From assembly GCF_030813505.1 (NCBI RefSeq), contig NZ_JAUSUE010000002.1: a stretch of DNA of 64,000 bases. One strand, written 5' to 3'. The notes beneath the pieces were generated by a model that was not told the DNA's origin, did not search any database, and saw nothing but the letters and a program-made list of their open reading frames with translations. The translations under genes and the position numbers were made by a program. The DNA is from Pectinatus haikarae (GTDB lineage: Bacteria > Bacillota > Negativicutes > Selenomonadales > Selenomonadaceae). This document shows positions 1 through 7,379 of this stretch, piece by piece. The first letter of the stretch is position 1. Each line of letters starts with the position of its first letter.

Positions 1-69
1 GAGGCATCGTCCTTTCGATTGGTGTGTTTTCTAGCAGAAACATTGTACCATTGAAAGGTTCGGTGCCTC
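1..69. repeat. Long imperfect hairpin at the window edge
   Basis: Bases 1-23 pair with 47-69 (GAGGCATCG against CGGTGCCTC at the base, then CCTTTC against GAAAGG). There are one or two unpaired bases, and a small inner GTTT/AAAC stem. About 20 base pairs form. The stem begins at base 1, so it may continue to the left. It is followed by AATTTTCATTT, a poor T-run, so it could be the terminator of an upstream gene or the end of a small palindromic repeat. Which one cannot be told from this window. Confidence 0.5.
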
Positions 70-118
70 AATTTTCATTTAAGTTAACAAAACGTAAAAT
101 CTGAAGAGGAGAATTAGT

Positions 119-985
119 ATGAAAATTGGATGGATAGGACTAGGTGCAATGGGGATGCCAATGGTTCGTCATTTGGCATGTGGGGGGCACGAAATAATAA
201 TTTACAATCGAACGAAATCCCGTGCTGCCGCATTACAATATTATGGCTGCAAAATTGCCAATAATCCGGCAGAAGTGTGCGATGCAGATATTATTTTTAC
301 TATGCTTTGGGATGATCAGGCAGTTGAAGCCATCACCTTTGGTGAAAATGGGATTCTCAGCGCATCTGGATATAAGCTGCATGTAGGTATGAGTACTGTT
401 AGCCCGCAATTTGCCAAACGTCTTGCGAATGCTCACGCTGAACATGGACAAGATTATATTTCGGCGCCGGTATTCGGGAGACCATTGGCAGCAGAGACCG
501 CACAACTCGGCATTGTTGTCGCAGGGCAAGATGCGGCGATTAAGCGCGCAGCTGAGTTATTGAATCTTATGGGGACAGTATTTATAACAGGGAAAGACGC
601 GTGGAAGGCAAATCTTATTAAGCTTACTGGCAACTTTATGATTGGAGCAATGCTCGAAGTATTGGGAGAGGCATTTGCATTAATACGCAAATCCGGAGTT
701 GATCCGGTACGATTTTTAAATGTAGTGAATGGCACTGTTTTACGATCTCCAGTATATGAAAACTATGGTAAATCAATCATCGAAGAAGATTTTAGTACAG
801 GTGGTTTACAGATAGGATTGAAGGATATTAGTTTCATACGTGATATTGCAGTTAAAGCTGGTGTACCAATGCCTGTAGCTGCATTGGTACAGGATCGTCT
901 TTTGGTAGGATGTTCACGTAACTATGCTGAATTGGACTGGAATGTGCTCGCAAAAATTATTGCCGAAGATGCTGGAATAAAATAA
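119..985 (+). CDS. NAD(P)-dependent oxidoreductase, 3-hydroxyisobutyrate dehydrogenase family
   Basis: A 288-residue beta-hydroxyacid dehydrogenase. The N-terminus carries the Rossmann dinucleotide motif GLGAMGMPM at residues 7-15. The substrate-binding stretch SAPVFGRP follows near residue 115, and the family's catalytic lysine lies in the helix KLTGNFMIG near residue 167. Length is normal for the family. The start is supported by a GAAGAGGAG ribosome site about 8 bases upstream. Family members reduce or oxidise short beta-hydroxy acids such as 3-hydroxyisobutyrate, tartronate semialdehyde or succinic semialdehyde; the substrate here cannot be read from sequence. It stands alone, with a 69-base hairpin before it and a 280-base gap after it in which I see no gene. 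Confidence 0.85.
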   Translation: MKIGWIGLGAMGMPMVRHLACGGHEIIIYNRTKSRAAALQYYGCKIANNPAEVCDADIIFTMLWDDQAVEAITFGENGILSASGYKLHVGMSTVSPQFAKRLANAHAEHGQDYISAPVFGRPLAAETAQLGIVVAGQDAAIKRAAELLNLMGTVFITGKDAWKANLIKLTGNFMIGAMLEVLGEAFALIRKSGVDPVRFLNVVNGTVLRSPVYENYGKSIIEEDFSTGGLQIGLKDISFIRDIAVKAGVPMPVAALVQDRLLVGCSRNYAELDWNVLAKIIAEDAGIK

Positions 986-1212
986 CCTTTGACAATGAAT
1001 TGATGGAACACAGTCAGGCAGGTGGACAAATTTTAAAAGTATAATCTATAAAAATGCAGCGCCTTTGTATTTGATGGTAAGCATCTTCTACTTAGCTAGG
1101 AGTTGAATATCTGAGTGAACCATATGGCCATTTAGAATTATACCGTTGGATATATTCAAAGCAGGGCAGGCGTAGTATTTGCTTAAAGAAACTCTAAGTG
1201 TGCTCATAAACA

Positions 1213-1251
1213 CAAAAAAAGCGGCATCAGAAATTTCTTTCCAATGCCGCT
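1213..1251 (-). terminator. Rho-independent terminator of tRNA-Ser
   Basis: On the minus strand an 8-bp stem (AGCGGCAT at 1244-1251 with ATGCCGCT at 1220-1227) is followed by a run of seven T. It lies 14 bases beyond the encoded CCA of the tRNA gene. Confidence 0.85.
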
Positions 1252-1264
1252 GACCTTACAAAAA

Positions 1265-1355
1265 TGGCGGAGTGAGAGAGATTCGAACTCTCGCACCGGT
1301 TACCCGGTCTAACGATTTAGCAAACCGTCCTCTTCAGCCTCTTGAGTATCACTCC
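1265..1355 (-). tRNA. tRNA-Ser(GCU)
   Basis: Minus-strand class II tRNA of 91 nt including an encoded CCA. The acceptor stem GGAGTGA pairs with TCACTCC, followed by discriminator G and CCA (1265-1267). The anticodon loop TTGCTAA gives anticodon GCT (plus-strand bases 1319-1321), reading AGC/AGU serine codons. The long variable arm expected of tRNA-Ser is present, and the T loop is GTTCGAATC. Its own promoter and terminator flank it. Confidence 0.97.
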
Positions 1356-1427
1356 ATAATATTAAATTGTCAACAGAAACAATCCGTAAATGGCTGCCTG
1401 TTAAATAACTCCTTAAGAACATCTAAT

Positions 1428-1456
1428 ATATTATCAAATAAATTTTTAATTGTCAA
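1428..1456 (-). promoter_or_regulatory. Sigma-70 promoter for tRNA-Ser
   Basis: On the minus strand TTGACA (1451-1456) is separated by 17 bases from TAATAT (1428-1433), a near-consensus vegetative promoter about 73 bases ahead of the tRNA. Confidence 0.7.
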
Positions 1457-1505
1457 TGATTTTTTTATTTTGCCTGCTGATTTTATATATGCATTAATAA
1501 AAAAT

Positions 1506-1534
1506 TTGACTAAAACGAAATGATATGTTATTAT
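1506..1534 (+). promoter_or_regulatory. Sigma-70 promoter ahead of a Fur-like box
   Basis: TTGACT (1506-1511), a 17-base spacer and TATTAT (1529-1534). Transcription would start near 1541. No protein-coding gene follows before the strong terminator at 1605-1635. Confidence 0.6.
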
Positions 1535-1540
1535 CTATTT

Positions 1541-1556
1541 GATAATGAATATCATT
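1541..1556. promoter_or_regulatory. Fur-box-like operator
   Basis: GATAATGAATATCATT matches the first half of the classical Fur consensus exactly (GATAATGA). It keeps the inverted half ATCATT, about 14 of 19 positions overall. An extra ATTATC unit at 1530-1535 forms a further inverted pair with GATAAT. The site lies at the expected transcription start, where a repressor would block initiation. Confidence 0.55.
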
Positions 1557-1604
1557 CCTTTCTAACTCTCCAATAATATATGTATTGTATTATCCACTAC
1601 ACAA

Positions 1605-1635
1605 CGTCTGCCGTAACGGCAGGCGATTTTTTTTT
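1605..1635 (+). terminator. Strong Rho-independent terminator
   Basis: A 9-bp stem (CGTCTGCCG with CGGCAGGCG, one G-T pair) with a three-base loop, followed by nine T (1627-1635). The minus strand has no comparable T-run, so the terminator acts on plus-strand transcripts. Confidence 0.85.
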
Positions 1636-1798
1636 ATCAGCTGGGTTTGATAACCAAATAAGATAATCTGAAATGAAGATCTTTTTTAGTATAATTTTTT
1701 TATCGTTCACCAAAATTTTTTGGAGAACTGACCGTATTATTTGTTTACCAAGATAAAATGCGGGTAATAATTGAGTTATTACGGCATGAGTATTCCAA

Positions 1799-1827
1799 TT
1801 GACATAACGGATTGTGCATGCTATCAT
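1799..1827 (+). promoter_or_regulatory. Promoter of the first sulfur-gene leader
   Basis: TTGACA (1799-1804), a 17-base spacer ending in CATGC, and TATCAT (1822-1827). The promoter of the second leader at 4805-4833 has the same -35 box, the same spacing and the same CATGC directly before the -10 box, so a shared operator there is possible. Confidence 0.7.
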
Positions 1828-1833
1828 ACCAAT

Positions 1834-1912
1834 AATGATTACATTGGCTGATTAGAAAAACTAAAGGTCAGGGTATGTGCAGCAGGCATGTGCTCTGACC
1901 TCTTTTGTTTTT
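1834..1912 (+). ncRNA. Structured 5' leader with terminator, copy 1
   Basis: The leader contains ATTACATT, then a small hairpin (GGC 1846-1848, TTAG 1852-1855, A loop, CTAA 1861-1864, GTC 1867-1869). A 16-bp terminator stem (1865-1880 with 1886-1901) and CTTTTGTTTTT follow. The GTC of the small hairpin is also part of the terminator's 5' strand, so the two structures compete at their base. A copy with compensating base changes lies at 4840-4915, ahead of the second PLP sulfhydrylase gene. This argues for a transcription attenuator responding to sulfur or methionine status; the ligand or factor is unknown. Confidence 0.6.
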
Positions 1913-1946
1913 CTGCAAATATTTTTAAAGAATGAGGATGATCAAT

Positions 1947-3152
1947 ATGGCAAAAAAAGCATACGGGAAAAAATATGGTTTTCAAACAAGAGCTGTGCAT
2001 ACCGGCAATGACGTAGATAGTGAAACCGGTGCTATTAAGCGGCCTATAACGATGGCAAATAGTTATGAGCTGCCGTATGATCCTTCTGATATGAATTGGA
2101 GCAGTGCCGACAAAAGCATTTACACGCGCAATGGGGGCAATAATCAGAAATACCTGCAGGAAAAATTAGCGTCACTGGAAGGTGGGGAAGACTGTGTAGT
2201 ATTGGCCAGTGGTGTTGCAGCTCTTTCTGGTTTATTTTTTTCTCTTCTTAAAAGCGGGGATCATGTAATTTTTTCCAGTGTCACCTATATAGCTGTATAT
2301 CGCTTGTTTAACGAGCTTCTAAATAATAAATTTAATATAGAAACATCGATCATTGATACCACAGATCCGGAAAATATAAAAAAAGTATTGAAATCAAATA
2401 CAAGACTGATACATATAGAAACTCCGGGGAATCCCACGCTGATGGTTTCAGACATAAAAAAAATTGCTGATGTAGCGCATGCTAATAATGTGCTGCTTTC
2501 TGTTGATAATACGTTTGCTTCTCCGTTTAATCAACGCCCGATAGAGTTGGGAGCTGATTTTGTCATAGAAAGCCTTACAAAATATATAAATGGACATGGA
2601 GATGCATTGGGTGGGGCAATCATCGGCAAAAAAAGTTATTTGGATACTGTAAGGGCGCAGGCACAAATAAATCTTGGCGGCGTCATCAGTCCTTTTAATG
2701 CATGGTTGATTATGCGCGGAGCTGTCACACTTCCATTACGAATGAGACAGCATAACGAAAATGCCCAAAAGGTTGCCGAATATTTAGAAAGCCTCTCTTG
2801 TGTGCGTTTTGTGGCATATCCTGGATTGAAATCACATAAAGAACATATTATTGCAAGAGCGCAGATGGCGCCGGGATTTGGCGGAGTGCTGTCCTTTGGA
2901 TTAAATGCTGATCATGATACACACAATAAGTTTATCAGCCAGTTAAAAGTTATTACATCCGCTGTGTCCCTTGGACATGATGAAAGTCTGATAGTATTTT
3001 TGGGAGAAAATGATGAGCGGCAGTATCTTTATCCCGAAGAATTTCACAAAGGTTTTTTCCGATTTAGCGTGGGAATAGAAGATACTGAGGATATTATCGA
3101 TGATCTGCGGCAGGCATTAACGAAGGTCAAGCTTTTGAATGCCGATATATAA
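1947..3152 (+). CDS. Trans-sulfuration family PLP enzyme (cystathionine gamma-synthase / gamma-lyase type)
   Basis: A 401-residue Cys/Met-metabolism PLP enzyme. The motifs ETPGNPT and VDNTFASP lead to the PLP-binding lysine K212 in SLTKYINGHG, followed by the DALGGAIIG stretch. The start at ATG 1947 is chosen because a GAGG site lies 9 bases before it; an in-frame ATG at 1932 overlaps that site. Family members make or cleave cystathionine, or join sulfide or methanethiol to activated homoserine; sequence alone does not separate these. It sits behind an attenuator-like leader and 25 bases ahead of a sulfite reductase gene, which supports a role in incorporating reduced sulfur into homocysteine or cysteine. 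Confidence 0.85.
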   Translation: MAKKAYGKKYGFQTRAVHTGNDVDSETGAIKRPITMANSYELPYDPSDMNWSSADKSIYTRNGGNNQKYLQEKLASLEGGEDCVVLASGVAALSGLFFSLLKSGDHVIFSSVTYIAVYRLFNELLNNKFNIETSIIDTTDPENIKKVLKSNTRLIHIETPGNPTLMVSDIKKIADVAHANNVLLSVDNTFASPFNQRPIELGADFVIESLTKYINGHGDALGGAIIGKKSYLDTVRAQAQINLGGVISPFNAWLIMRGAVTLPLRMRQHNENAQKVAEYLESLSCVRFVAYPGLKSHKEHIIARAQMAPGFGGVLSFGLNADHDTHNKFISQLKVITSAVSLGHDESLIVFLGENDERQYLYPEEFHKGFFRFSVGIEDTEDIIDDLRQALTKVKLLNADI

Positions 3153-3177
3153 TAAAATAATTTGAAGGTGTGTTTAT

Positions 3178-4773
3178 ATGTCTTATAGTGCAATATGGTC
3201 AGAAAATAAAAATCTGAATGCAGTTGAAAAAACTAAACTGAAAAAAGATGGTCTTGATATTATCAATGAAATAATCGATAAATATTCAAAAACAGGCTAT
3301 GAGAGCATATATCCCGAAGATATTGGTCTTTTTAAATGGGCCGGTGTTTATGAGCAAAAACCTAAAAATGGATATTTTATGCTCAGGGTGCGTATGACAT
3401 CTGGTATTATGAATGCAGCACAGGCAAAAACGCTGGCTGATATAGCAGAAAAATACGGACGAGGCATAGCCAATATAACTACACGTGGATCAGTGCAGTT
3501 TCACTGGATAAAAATAGAAAATATCCCTGATATATTTTACAAACTAAAGTCCTGCGGAATGAGTTCTTTTGAAGCCTGCGGTGACTGTACCCGTTCTATT
3601 GTAGGAAACCCTCTGACAGGTATTGATAGAGAAGAACTGATAGATACCAGCTCCATAGTAAAGGAAGTAAACAATTTTTTCCTTTTAAACAGAGATTTTT
3701 CAAATCTGCCCAGAAAATATAAAATATCGATATCTGGCAGCATTTATAATACTGCACATGCGCAAATAAATGATATATCGTTTACTCCGGCAATCAAAAC
3801 TGTTGATGGAGAAGATGTTCTGGGATTTCATGTTTGGCTGGGCGGCGGTCTTTCCAGTACACCTCATCTGGCAAAAAAACTGAATATTTTTGCCAGACAG
3901 TCGGATGTTTTGAAAATAACCGAGGCAGTATGTATTATTTTTCGTGATAATGGATACCGAGAAAAGCGCACCCGTGCACGACTAAAGTTTCTGCTTGATG
4001 ATTGGGGCGTGGAAAAATTCGAGTCAAAAATAAAAGAGCTCACCGGTCCGCTGCTAAAATCGGGTATTGATAAAACAGTTTCATGGAATGCATCCTATTA
4101 TTATGGTATTCATCCGCAAAAGCAAAAAGGAAAAAGTTTTGTAGGGCTTAATATTCCTTTTGGTGAAATAACTGCCAGGGATTTGGCTGAACTTGCCTCA
4201 ATAGCGGATGCCTGCGGAGATCAAAAGCTTCGTACAACACTGTCACAGAATATAATAATTTCCGGTATTGATGATAACGCTGTTCCGCAGCTGATCAAAA
4301 AGAACATTTTCACACGTCTGCCCATAATGCCCAAAAATTTTCTTGGCTATACTGTAGCCTGTACTGGAAATGAATTCTGCAATCTGGCTATTGTCGAGAC
4401 TAAAAACAGAGCCAGACAAGTGACGAGCTATCTTGATAAAAAAATTGCTATGGAAATACCTGTGCGCATTCATTTTACGGGATGTCCAAATTCGTGCGGG
4501 CAGAAACACATTGCAGATATAAGCCTGCAGGGTGGACGGATAAAGACAAAAGACGGAATCAAAGATGCCTTTACTTTATGGGCAGGAGGAACATTGGAAG
4601 GGTGCGGACATTTCGCTGAAAAGATAAAAGATCTTACTGATGCGGATGAAGTACAATTTATATTGGAAAAAATGCTTCTTTTTTATAAAAAAAATTCTCT
4701 GCCCGGAGAAAATTTTACATCTTTTGTAAATAGAGAAGGGATCGACAGGCTGAAAAATGCAGCCATAGTTTAG
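3178..4773 (+). CDS. Siroheme / [4Fe-4S] sulfite (or nitrite) reductase
   Basis: A 531-residue protein with the duplicated ferredoxin-like and siroheme-domain layout of assimilatory sulfite and nitrite reductases. The cluster ligands are visible as C395 and C401 (CTGNEFC) and C436 and C440 (GCPNSCGQ), the classic C-x5-C ... C-x3-C pattern. The arrangement GDCTRSIVGNP near residue 140 is also typical. Such enzymes reduce sulfite to sulfide, or nitrite to ammonia, with six electrons, usually from ferredoxin. Its place between two sulfhydrylase-type genes makes sulfite reduction the better guess. It follows the PLP gene by 25 bases, probably in one transcript. No siroheme-synthesis or sulfate-activation genes are in the window. 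Confidence 0.85.
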   Translation: MSYSAIWSENKNLNAVEKTKLKKDGLDIINEIIDKYSKTGYESIYPEDIGLFKWAGVYEQKPKNGYFMLRVRMTSGIMNAAQAKTLADIAEKYGRGIANITTRGSVQFHWIKIENIPDIFYKLKSCGMSSFEACGDCTRSIVGNPLTGIDREELIDTSSIVKEVNNFFLLNRDFSNLPRKYKISISGSIYNTAHAQINDISFTPAIKTVDGEDVLGFHVWLGGGLSSTPHLAKKLNIFARQSDVLKITEAVCIIFRDNGYREKRTRARLKFLLDDWGVEKFESKIKELTGPLLKSGIDKTVSWNASYYYGIHPQKQKGKSFVGLNIPFGEITARDLAELASIADACGDQKLRTTLSQNIIISGIDDNAVPQLIKKNIFTRLPIMPKNFLGYTVACTGNEFCNLAIVETKNRARQVTSYLDKKIAMEIPVRIHFTGCPNSCGQKHIADISLQGGRIKTKDGIKDAFTLWAGGTLEGCGHFAEKIKDLTDADEVQFILEKMLLFYKKNSLPGENFTSFVNREGIDRLKNAAIV

Positions 4774-4804
4774 GATATGGCTTTAATATAATGGTTATTT
4801 CTTA

Positions 4805-4833
4805 TTGACATCCTAATAAACACATGCTAATAT
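4805..4833 (+). promoter_or_regulatory. Promoter of the second sulfur-gene leader
   Basis: TTGACA (4805-4810), a 17-base spacer ending in CATGC, and TAATAT (4828-4833), paralogous to the promoter at 1799-1827. Confidence 0.7.
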
Positions 4834-4839
4834 ATAAAT

Positions 4840-4915
4840 CATATCATTACATTATTACATTTGACTAATTAGAAAACTAAAGGTCGAAGTGTGCGGAGGG
4901 CATGCTTTGATCTTT
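4840..4915 (+). ncRNA. Structured 5' leader with terminator, copy 2
   Basis: Same order as the leader at 1834-1912. ATTACATT is followed by a small hairpin (GAC 4863-4865, TTAG 4869-4872, AAAA, CTAA 4877-4880, GTC 4883-4885). A 15-bp terminator stem (4880-4894 with 4900-4914) and a T-run come next. Relative to copy 1, the base of the small hairpin changes from GGC/GTC to GAC/GTC and the terminator stem differs at many positions, yet every position still pairs. The stretch from TTAG to GGTC is nearly identical. Confidence 0.6.
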
Positions 4916-4993
4916 TTCTTATTGTAGGTAGCAGCCGCTTCCCTGAAACTGGTAGGCGGTTAATAAAATATAAAATAAAAAGAGGTAATAAAC

Positions 4994-6283
4994 ATGAGTG
5001 AACATCAGTATAAATTTGAAACTTTACAGCTTCATGTCGGACAGGAACAGGCCGATTCCGCAACAGATTCACGAGCTGTTCCTATATATCAGACAACATC
5101 GTATGTTTTTAAAAACAGCCAGCATGCAAGTGATCGTTTTGGACTCAAAGATGCGGGAAATATATACGGCCGCCTCACCAATACCACACAAGATATATTT
5201 GAAAGACGCATCACTGCATTGGAAGGCGGGGTGGCCGGTCTTGCGGTGGCATCCGGTGCGGCAGCCGTAGCATATGCATTTCAGGGATTGGCGCATGCAG
5301 GTCACCATATTGTTTCAGCTACAACTATTTATGGCGGTACATATAACTTTCTCGAACATACATTACCGGATCGCGGAATAACTACAACATTTGTTGACCC
5401 TGCGGAAGGCATAGATGCATTTGATGCCGCGGTTAAAGAAAATACCCGTTTGATATTCATCGAAACTATAGGCAACCCCAATGCCAATCTCATTGACATA
5501 GAAAAGATAGCTGCTGTAGCGCATAAGCATAAAATTCCACTTGTAGTTGACAGCACTTTTGCTACACCTTATCAGGTAAAACCGTTCGATTACGGTGCTG
5601 ATATAGTTGTCCATTCTGCTACGAAATTTATTGGTGGACATGGCACTACATTAGGTGGTGTTATTGTTGACAGCGGCAAATTTGACTGGGTGGCTTCAGG
5701 TAAATTCCCCCATTTGGTGAAACCAAATATTAGTTACCATGGTATAAGTTTCGCAAAGGATATCGGTGCACCTGCTTTTGCAATATATCTGCGTGCATTG
5801 TTGCTGCGTGATACGGGGGCAACTCTTTCCCCATTTAATGCGTTCTTATTACTGCAGGGAACAGAAACTTTATCGCTGCGTGTTGAACGCCATGTAGAAA
5901 ATTCACTTAAAGTAGTAGAGTTTTTGAGCACTCATCCGAAGGTTGCCAAGGTCAATCATCCGGCGGTGTCTGATAATCCTGACCATGAACTTTATAAAAA
6001 ATATTTTCCTAATGGCGGTATATCCATCTTTACTTTTGAAATAAAAGGCGGAGAAAAAGAAGCGCGTAATTTCATAGACCATTTAAAGATATTTTCATTG
6101 CTTGCTAATGTAGCCGATGTGAAGTCGCTTGTTATTCATCCAGCAAGCACGACTCATTCACAGATGAGTGCTGATGAACTGGCACAGAGCGGTATTACAC
6201 CTTCTACCGTTCGTTTGTCAATAGGTACTGAGCATATTGACGATATCATTTGGGATTTGAAACAAGCTTTTGATGCTGTCTGA
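4994..6283 (+). CDS. metY: O-acetylhomoserine sulfhydrylase (aminocarboxypropyltransferase)
   Basis: A 429-residue PLP enzyme of the larger MetY subgroup; the family is about 425-435 residues. It opens with FETLQLHVGQ and has PIYQTTSYVF near residue 32. PLP-binding K211 lies in HSATKFIGGHGTTLGG, and the C-terminal SLVIHPASTTHSQ stretch is present. The enzyme joins sulfide to O-acetylhomoserine to give homocysteine and acetate, the direct sulfhydrylation route to methionine in the cytoplasm. It has its own promoter and attenuator-like leader, matching those of the first sulfur gene, and would use sulfide made by the reductase just upstream. The ribosome site AGAGG lies about 7 bases before ATG 4994. 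Confidence 0.92.
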   Translation: MSEHQYKFETLQLHVGQEQADSATDSRAVPIYQTTSYVFKNSQHASDRFGLKDAGNIYGRLTNTTQDIFERRITALEGGVAGLAVASGAAAVAYAFQGLAHAGHHIVSATTIYGGTYNFLEHTLPDRGITTTFVDPAEGIDAFDAAVKENTRLIFIETIGNPNANLIDIEKIAAVAHKHKIPLVVDSTFATPYQVKPFDYGADIVVHSATKFIGGHGTTLGGVIVDSGKFDWVASGKFPHLVKPNISYHGISFAKDIGAPAFAIYLRALLLRDTGATLSPFNAFLLLQGTETLSLRVERHVENSLKVVEFLSTHPKVAKVNHPAVSDNPDHELYKKYFPNGGISIFTFEIKGGEKEARNFIDHLKIFSLLANVADVKSLVIHPASTTHSQMSADELAQSGITPSTVRLSIGTEHIDDIIWDLKQAFDAV

Positions 6284-6317
6284 GAGAACATAAGATAATA
6301 ATTTGAGTAGCATAGTA

Positions 6318-6347
6318 TTGACATTTGACTAGAGCGTGATTTATACT
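6318..6347 (+). promoter_or_regulatory. Possible promoter before the Nim-like gene
   Basis: TTGACA (6318-6323), an 18-base spacer and TATACT (6342-6347). Its transcript would run into the long terminator-like hairpin at 6374-6433 after about 20 bases. Confidence 0.45.
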
Positions 6348-6373
6348 GTTTACAGATAAAATTACCGCCGGGT

Positions 6374-6433
6374 AACGTCCTGTAATTATTCCGTTAGGCC
6401 TTTGAAGGAATAATTACAGGACGTTTTTGTTTT
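6374..6433 (+). terminator. Terminator or attenuator with a 19-bp perfect stem
   Basis: AACGTCCTGTAATTATTCC (6374-6392) pairs without mismatch with the segment ending GGACGTT at 6425, with a 14-base loop and TTTTTGTTTTTT after it. It lies 90 bases past metY and 30 bases before the next gene, so it may end metY, attenuate the next gene, or both. Confidence 0.8.
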
Positions 6434-6463
6434 TTATTTATTAGAAATTGAGGAGTGAATAAT

Positions 6464-6958
6464 ATGTTTAGGGAAATGCGGCGCAAGCGGCAGCTTTTGT
6501 TGAAAAAAGAAATTGATGAAATTTTAAAATACAGGACTGTAGGAATACTTGCCGTTCATGGTGATAACGGTTATCCTTATGCAGTGCCTGTGAGTTATGC
6601 GTATGGTAAAGGGAAAATATATCTGCATTCTGCACGTAGCGGGCATAAAATAGACAGTTTAAAAAATGATGCAAGAGTGTCTTTTTGTGTGGTGGATAAA
6701 GATCAGATTGTACCGGAAACTTTTACGACCTATTTTCGCAGTGTAATTATTTTTGGAAGAGCAAAAATTATTAAAAATGAAGCAGAAAGAATAGAAATAT
6801 TGTCCAGATTAGGAGAAAAATACGCACCGGGAAGAATAGCGGAATGCCAAAAAGAAATTCAAACTCAATTGAATAATACGTGTGTGATAGAAATTACCAT
6901 AGAACATATGACGGGCAAGGAAGCTATAGAATTAGTACAAAGCAGAGAGCAGGTCTAA
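6464..6958 (+). CDS. Pyridoxamine-5'-phosphate-oxidase-like flavoprotein (NimA family)
   Basis: A 164-residue split-barrel flavin-binding protein resembling 5-nitroimidazole reductase NimA and related proteins of anaerobes. The N-terminal sequence MFREMRRKRQ and the stretch YPYAVPVSYAYGKGKIYLHSA, followed by GHKIDSL and VSFCVVDKDQIVP, are typical. ATG 6464 is chosen because an AGGAG site (6451-6455) lies 8 bases before it; the in-frame GTG at 6455 overlaps that site. Family members bind FMN, and some confer nitroimidazole resistance, but most chromosomal copies have unknown substrates. A small membrane protein gene starts 3 bases downstream. Confidence 0.85.
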   Translation: MFREMRRKRQLLLKKEIDEILKYRTVGILAVHGDNGYPYAVPVSYAYGKGKIYLHSARSGHKIDSLKNDARVSFCVVDKDQIVPETFTTYFRSVIIFGRAKIIKNEAERIEILSRLGEKYAPGRIAECQKEIQTQLNNTCVIEITIEHMTGKEAIELVQSREQV

Positions 6959-6961
6959 AGT

Positions 6962-7285
6962 ATGATAAATTTAATTTTAGATCAAAAATGGCTTATTTTG
7001 TTCTGTTTAGAAATTTTGGCATGGTTGATTACATTCTTTATGCTGTATGCGCGATACAAGATGAATTCTTCAGGCTGGTTCCGAATTTCGGCTGTAATGT
7101 TTTTCGTGACAGGTGTAATTCCTCAAACGTTGTTGGGAATCGTGAATTTTATAAACGCTGGACAATTTGATGTCTTTACTGCTGTATTGCTGATGCTATT
7201 GTTATATGGTTTTACTTTAGGGCGCGTTCATACGAGGAGAATAGATAGGTGGGCAAAAAGAAAATTTATTGCACCAAAAAATTAG
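6962..7285 (+). CDS. Small three-helix membrane protein, unknown function
   Basis: A 107-residue protein with three hydrophobic segments, at about residues 8-25, 39-60 and 68-86. The C-terminus is short and basic (RVHTRRIDRWAKRKF) and probably faces the cytoplasm. It starts 3 bases after the flavoprotein gene, so the two are almost certainly co-transcribed and co-translated. I recognise no family. Confidence 0.65.
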   Translation: MINLILDQKWLILFCLEILAWLITFFMLYARYKMNSSGWFRISAVMFFVTGVIPQTLLGIVNFINAGQFDVFTAVLLMLLLYGFTLGRVHTRRIDRWAKRKFIAPKN

Positions 7286-7334
7286 GATAGCGATTGAGAC
7301 GTATTTGGAACAATTTATAAAAGACTTTACAATG

Positions 7335-7350
7335 TAGCAGGGAAATGCTA
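7335..7350. promoter_or_regulatory. Small inverted repeat before the ROK gene
   Basis: TAGCA-GGGAAA-TGCTA, 30 bases ahead of the regulator start. It could be an autoregulatory operator; there is no second copy to support this. Confidence 0.25.
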
Positions 7351-7379
7351 AACTTACTTTATAAAGATAATTTATAAAG

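Larger units (their letters stand above)
1541..1635 (+). ncRNA. Candidate Fur-controlled small RNA
   Basis: A promoter (1506-1534), an operator-like site at the start point and a terminator at 1605-1635 define a transcript of about 95 nt. No open frame in it has a ribosome site. The 5' part contains the single-stranded pyrimidine stretch CTTTCTAACTCTCC (1558-1571), complementary to GGAGAG-type ribosome sites, as in many target-pairing small RNAs. The existence of the transcript is inferred. The alternative is the relic of a promoter whose gene has been lost. Confidence 0.45.

Noticed and set aside
986..1212. Possible gene fragment between the dehydrogenase and tRNA-Ser
   Set aside because: All frames are broken by stops and no transposase or other family remnant could be recognised.
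1272..1523. 83-codon plus-strand frame over the tRNA-Ser gene
   Set aside because: It runs antisense through the tRNA and its promoter, with no ribosome site or recognisable protein.
1597..1827. 76-codon minus-strand frame before the first sulfur gene
   Set aside because: It overlaps the terminator and the promoter TTGACA-17-TATCAT, has no ribosome site, and its composition looks like random AT-rich translation.
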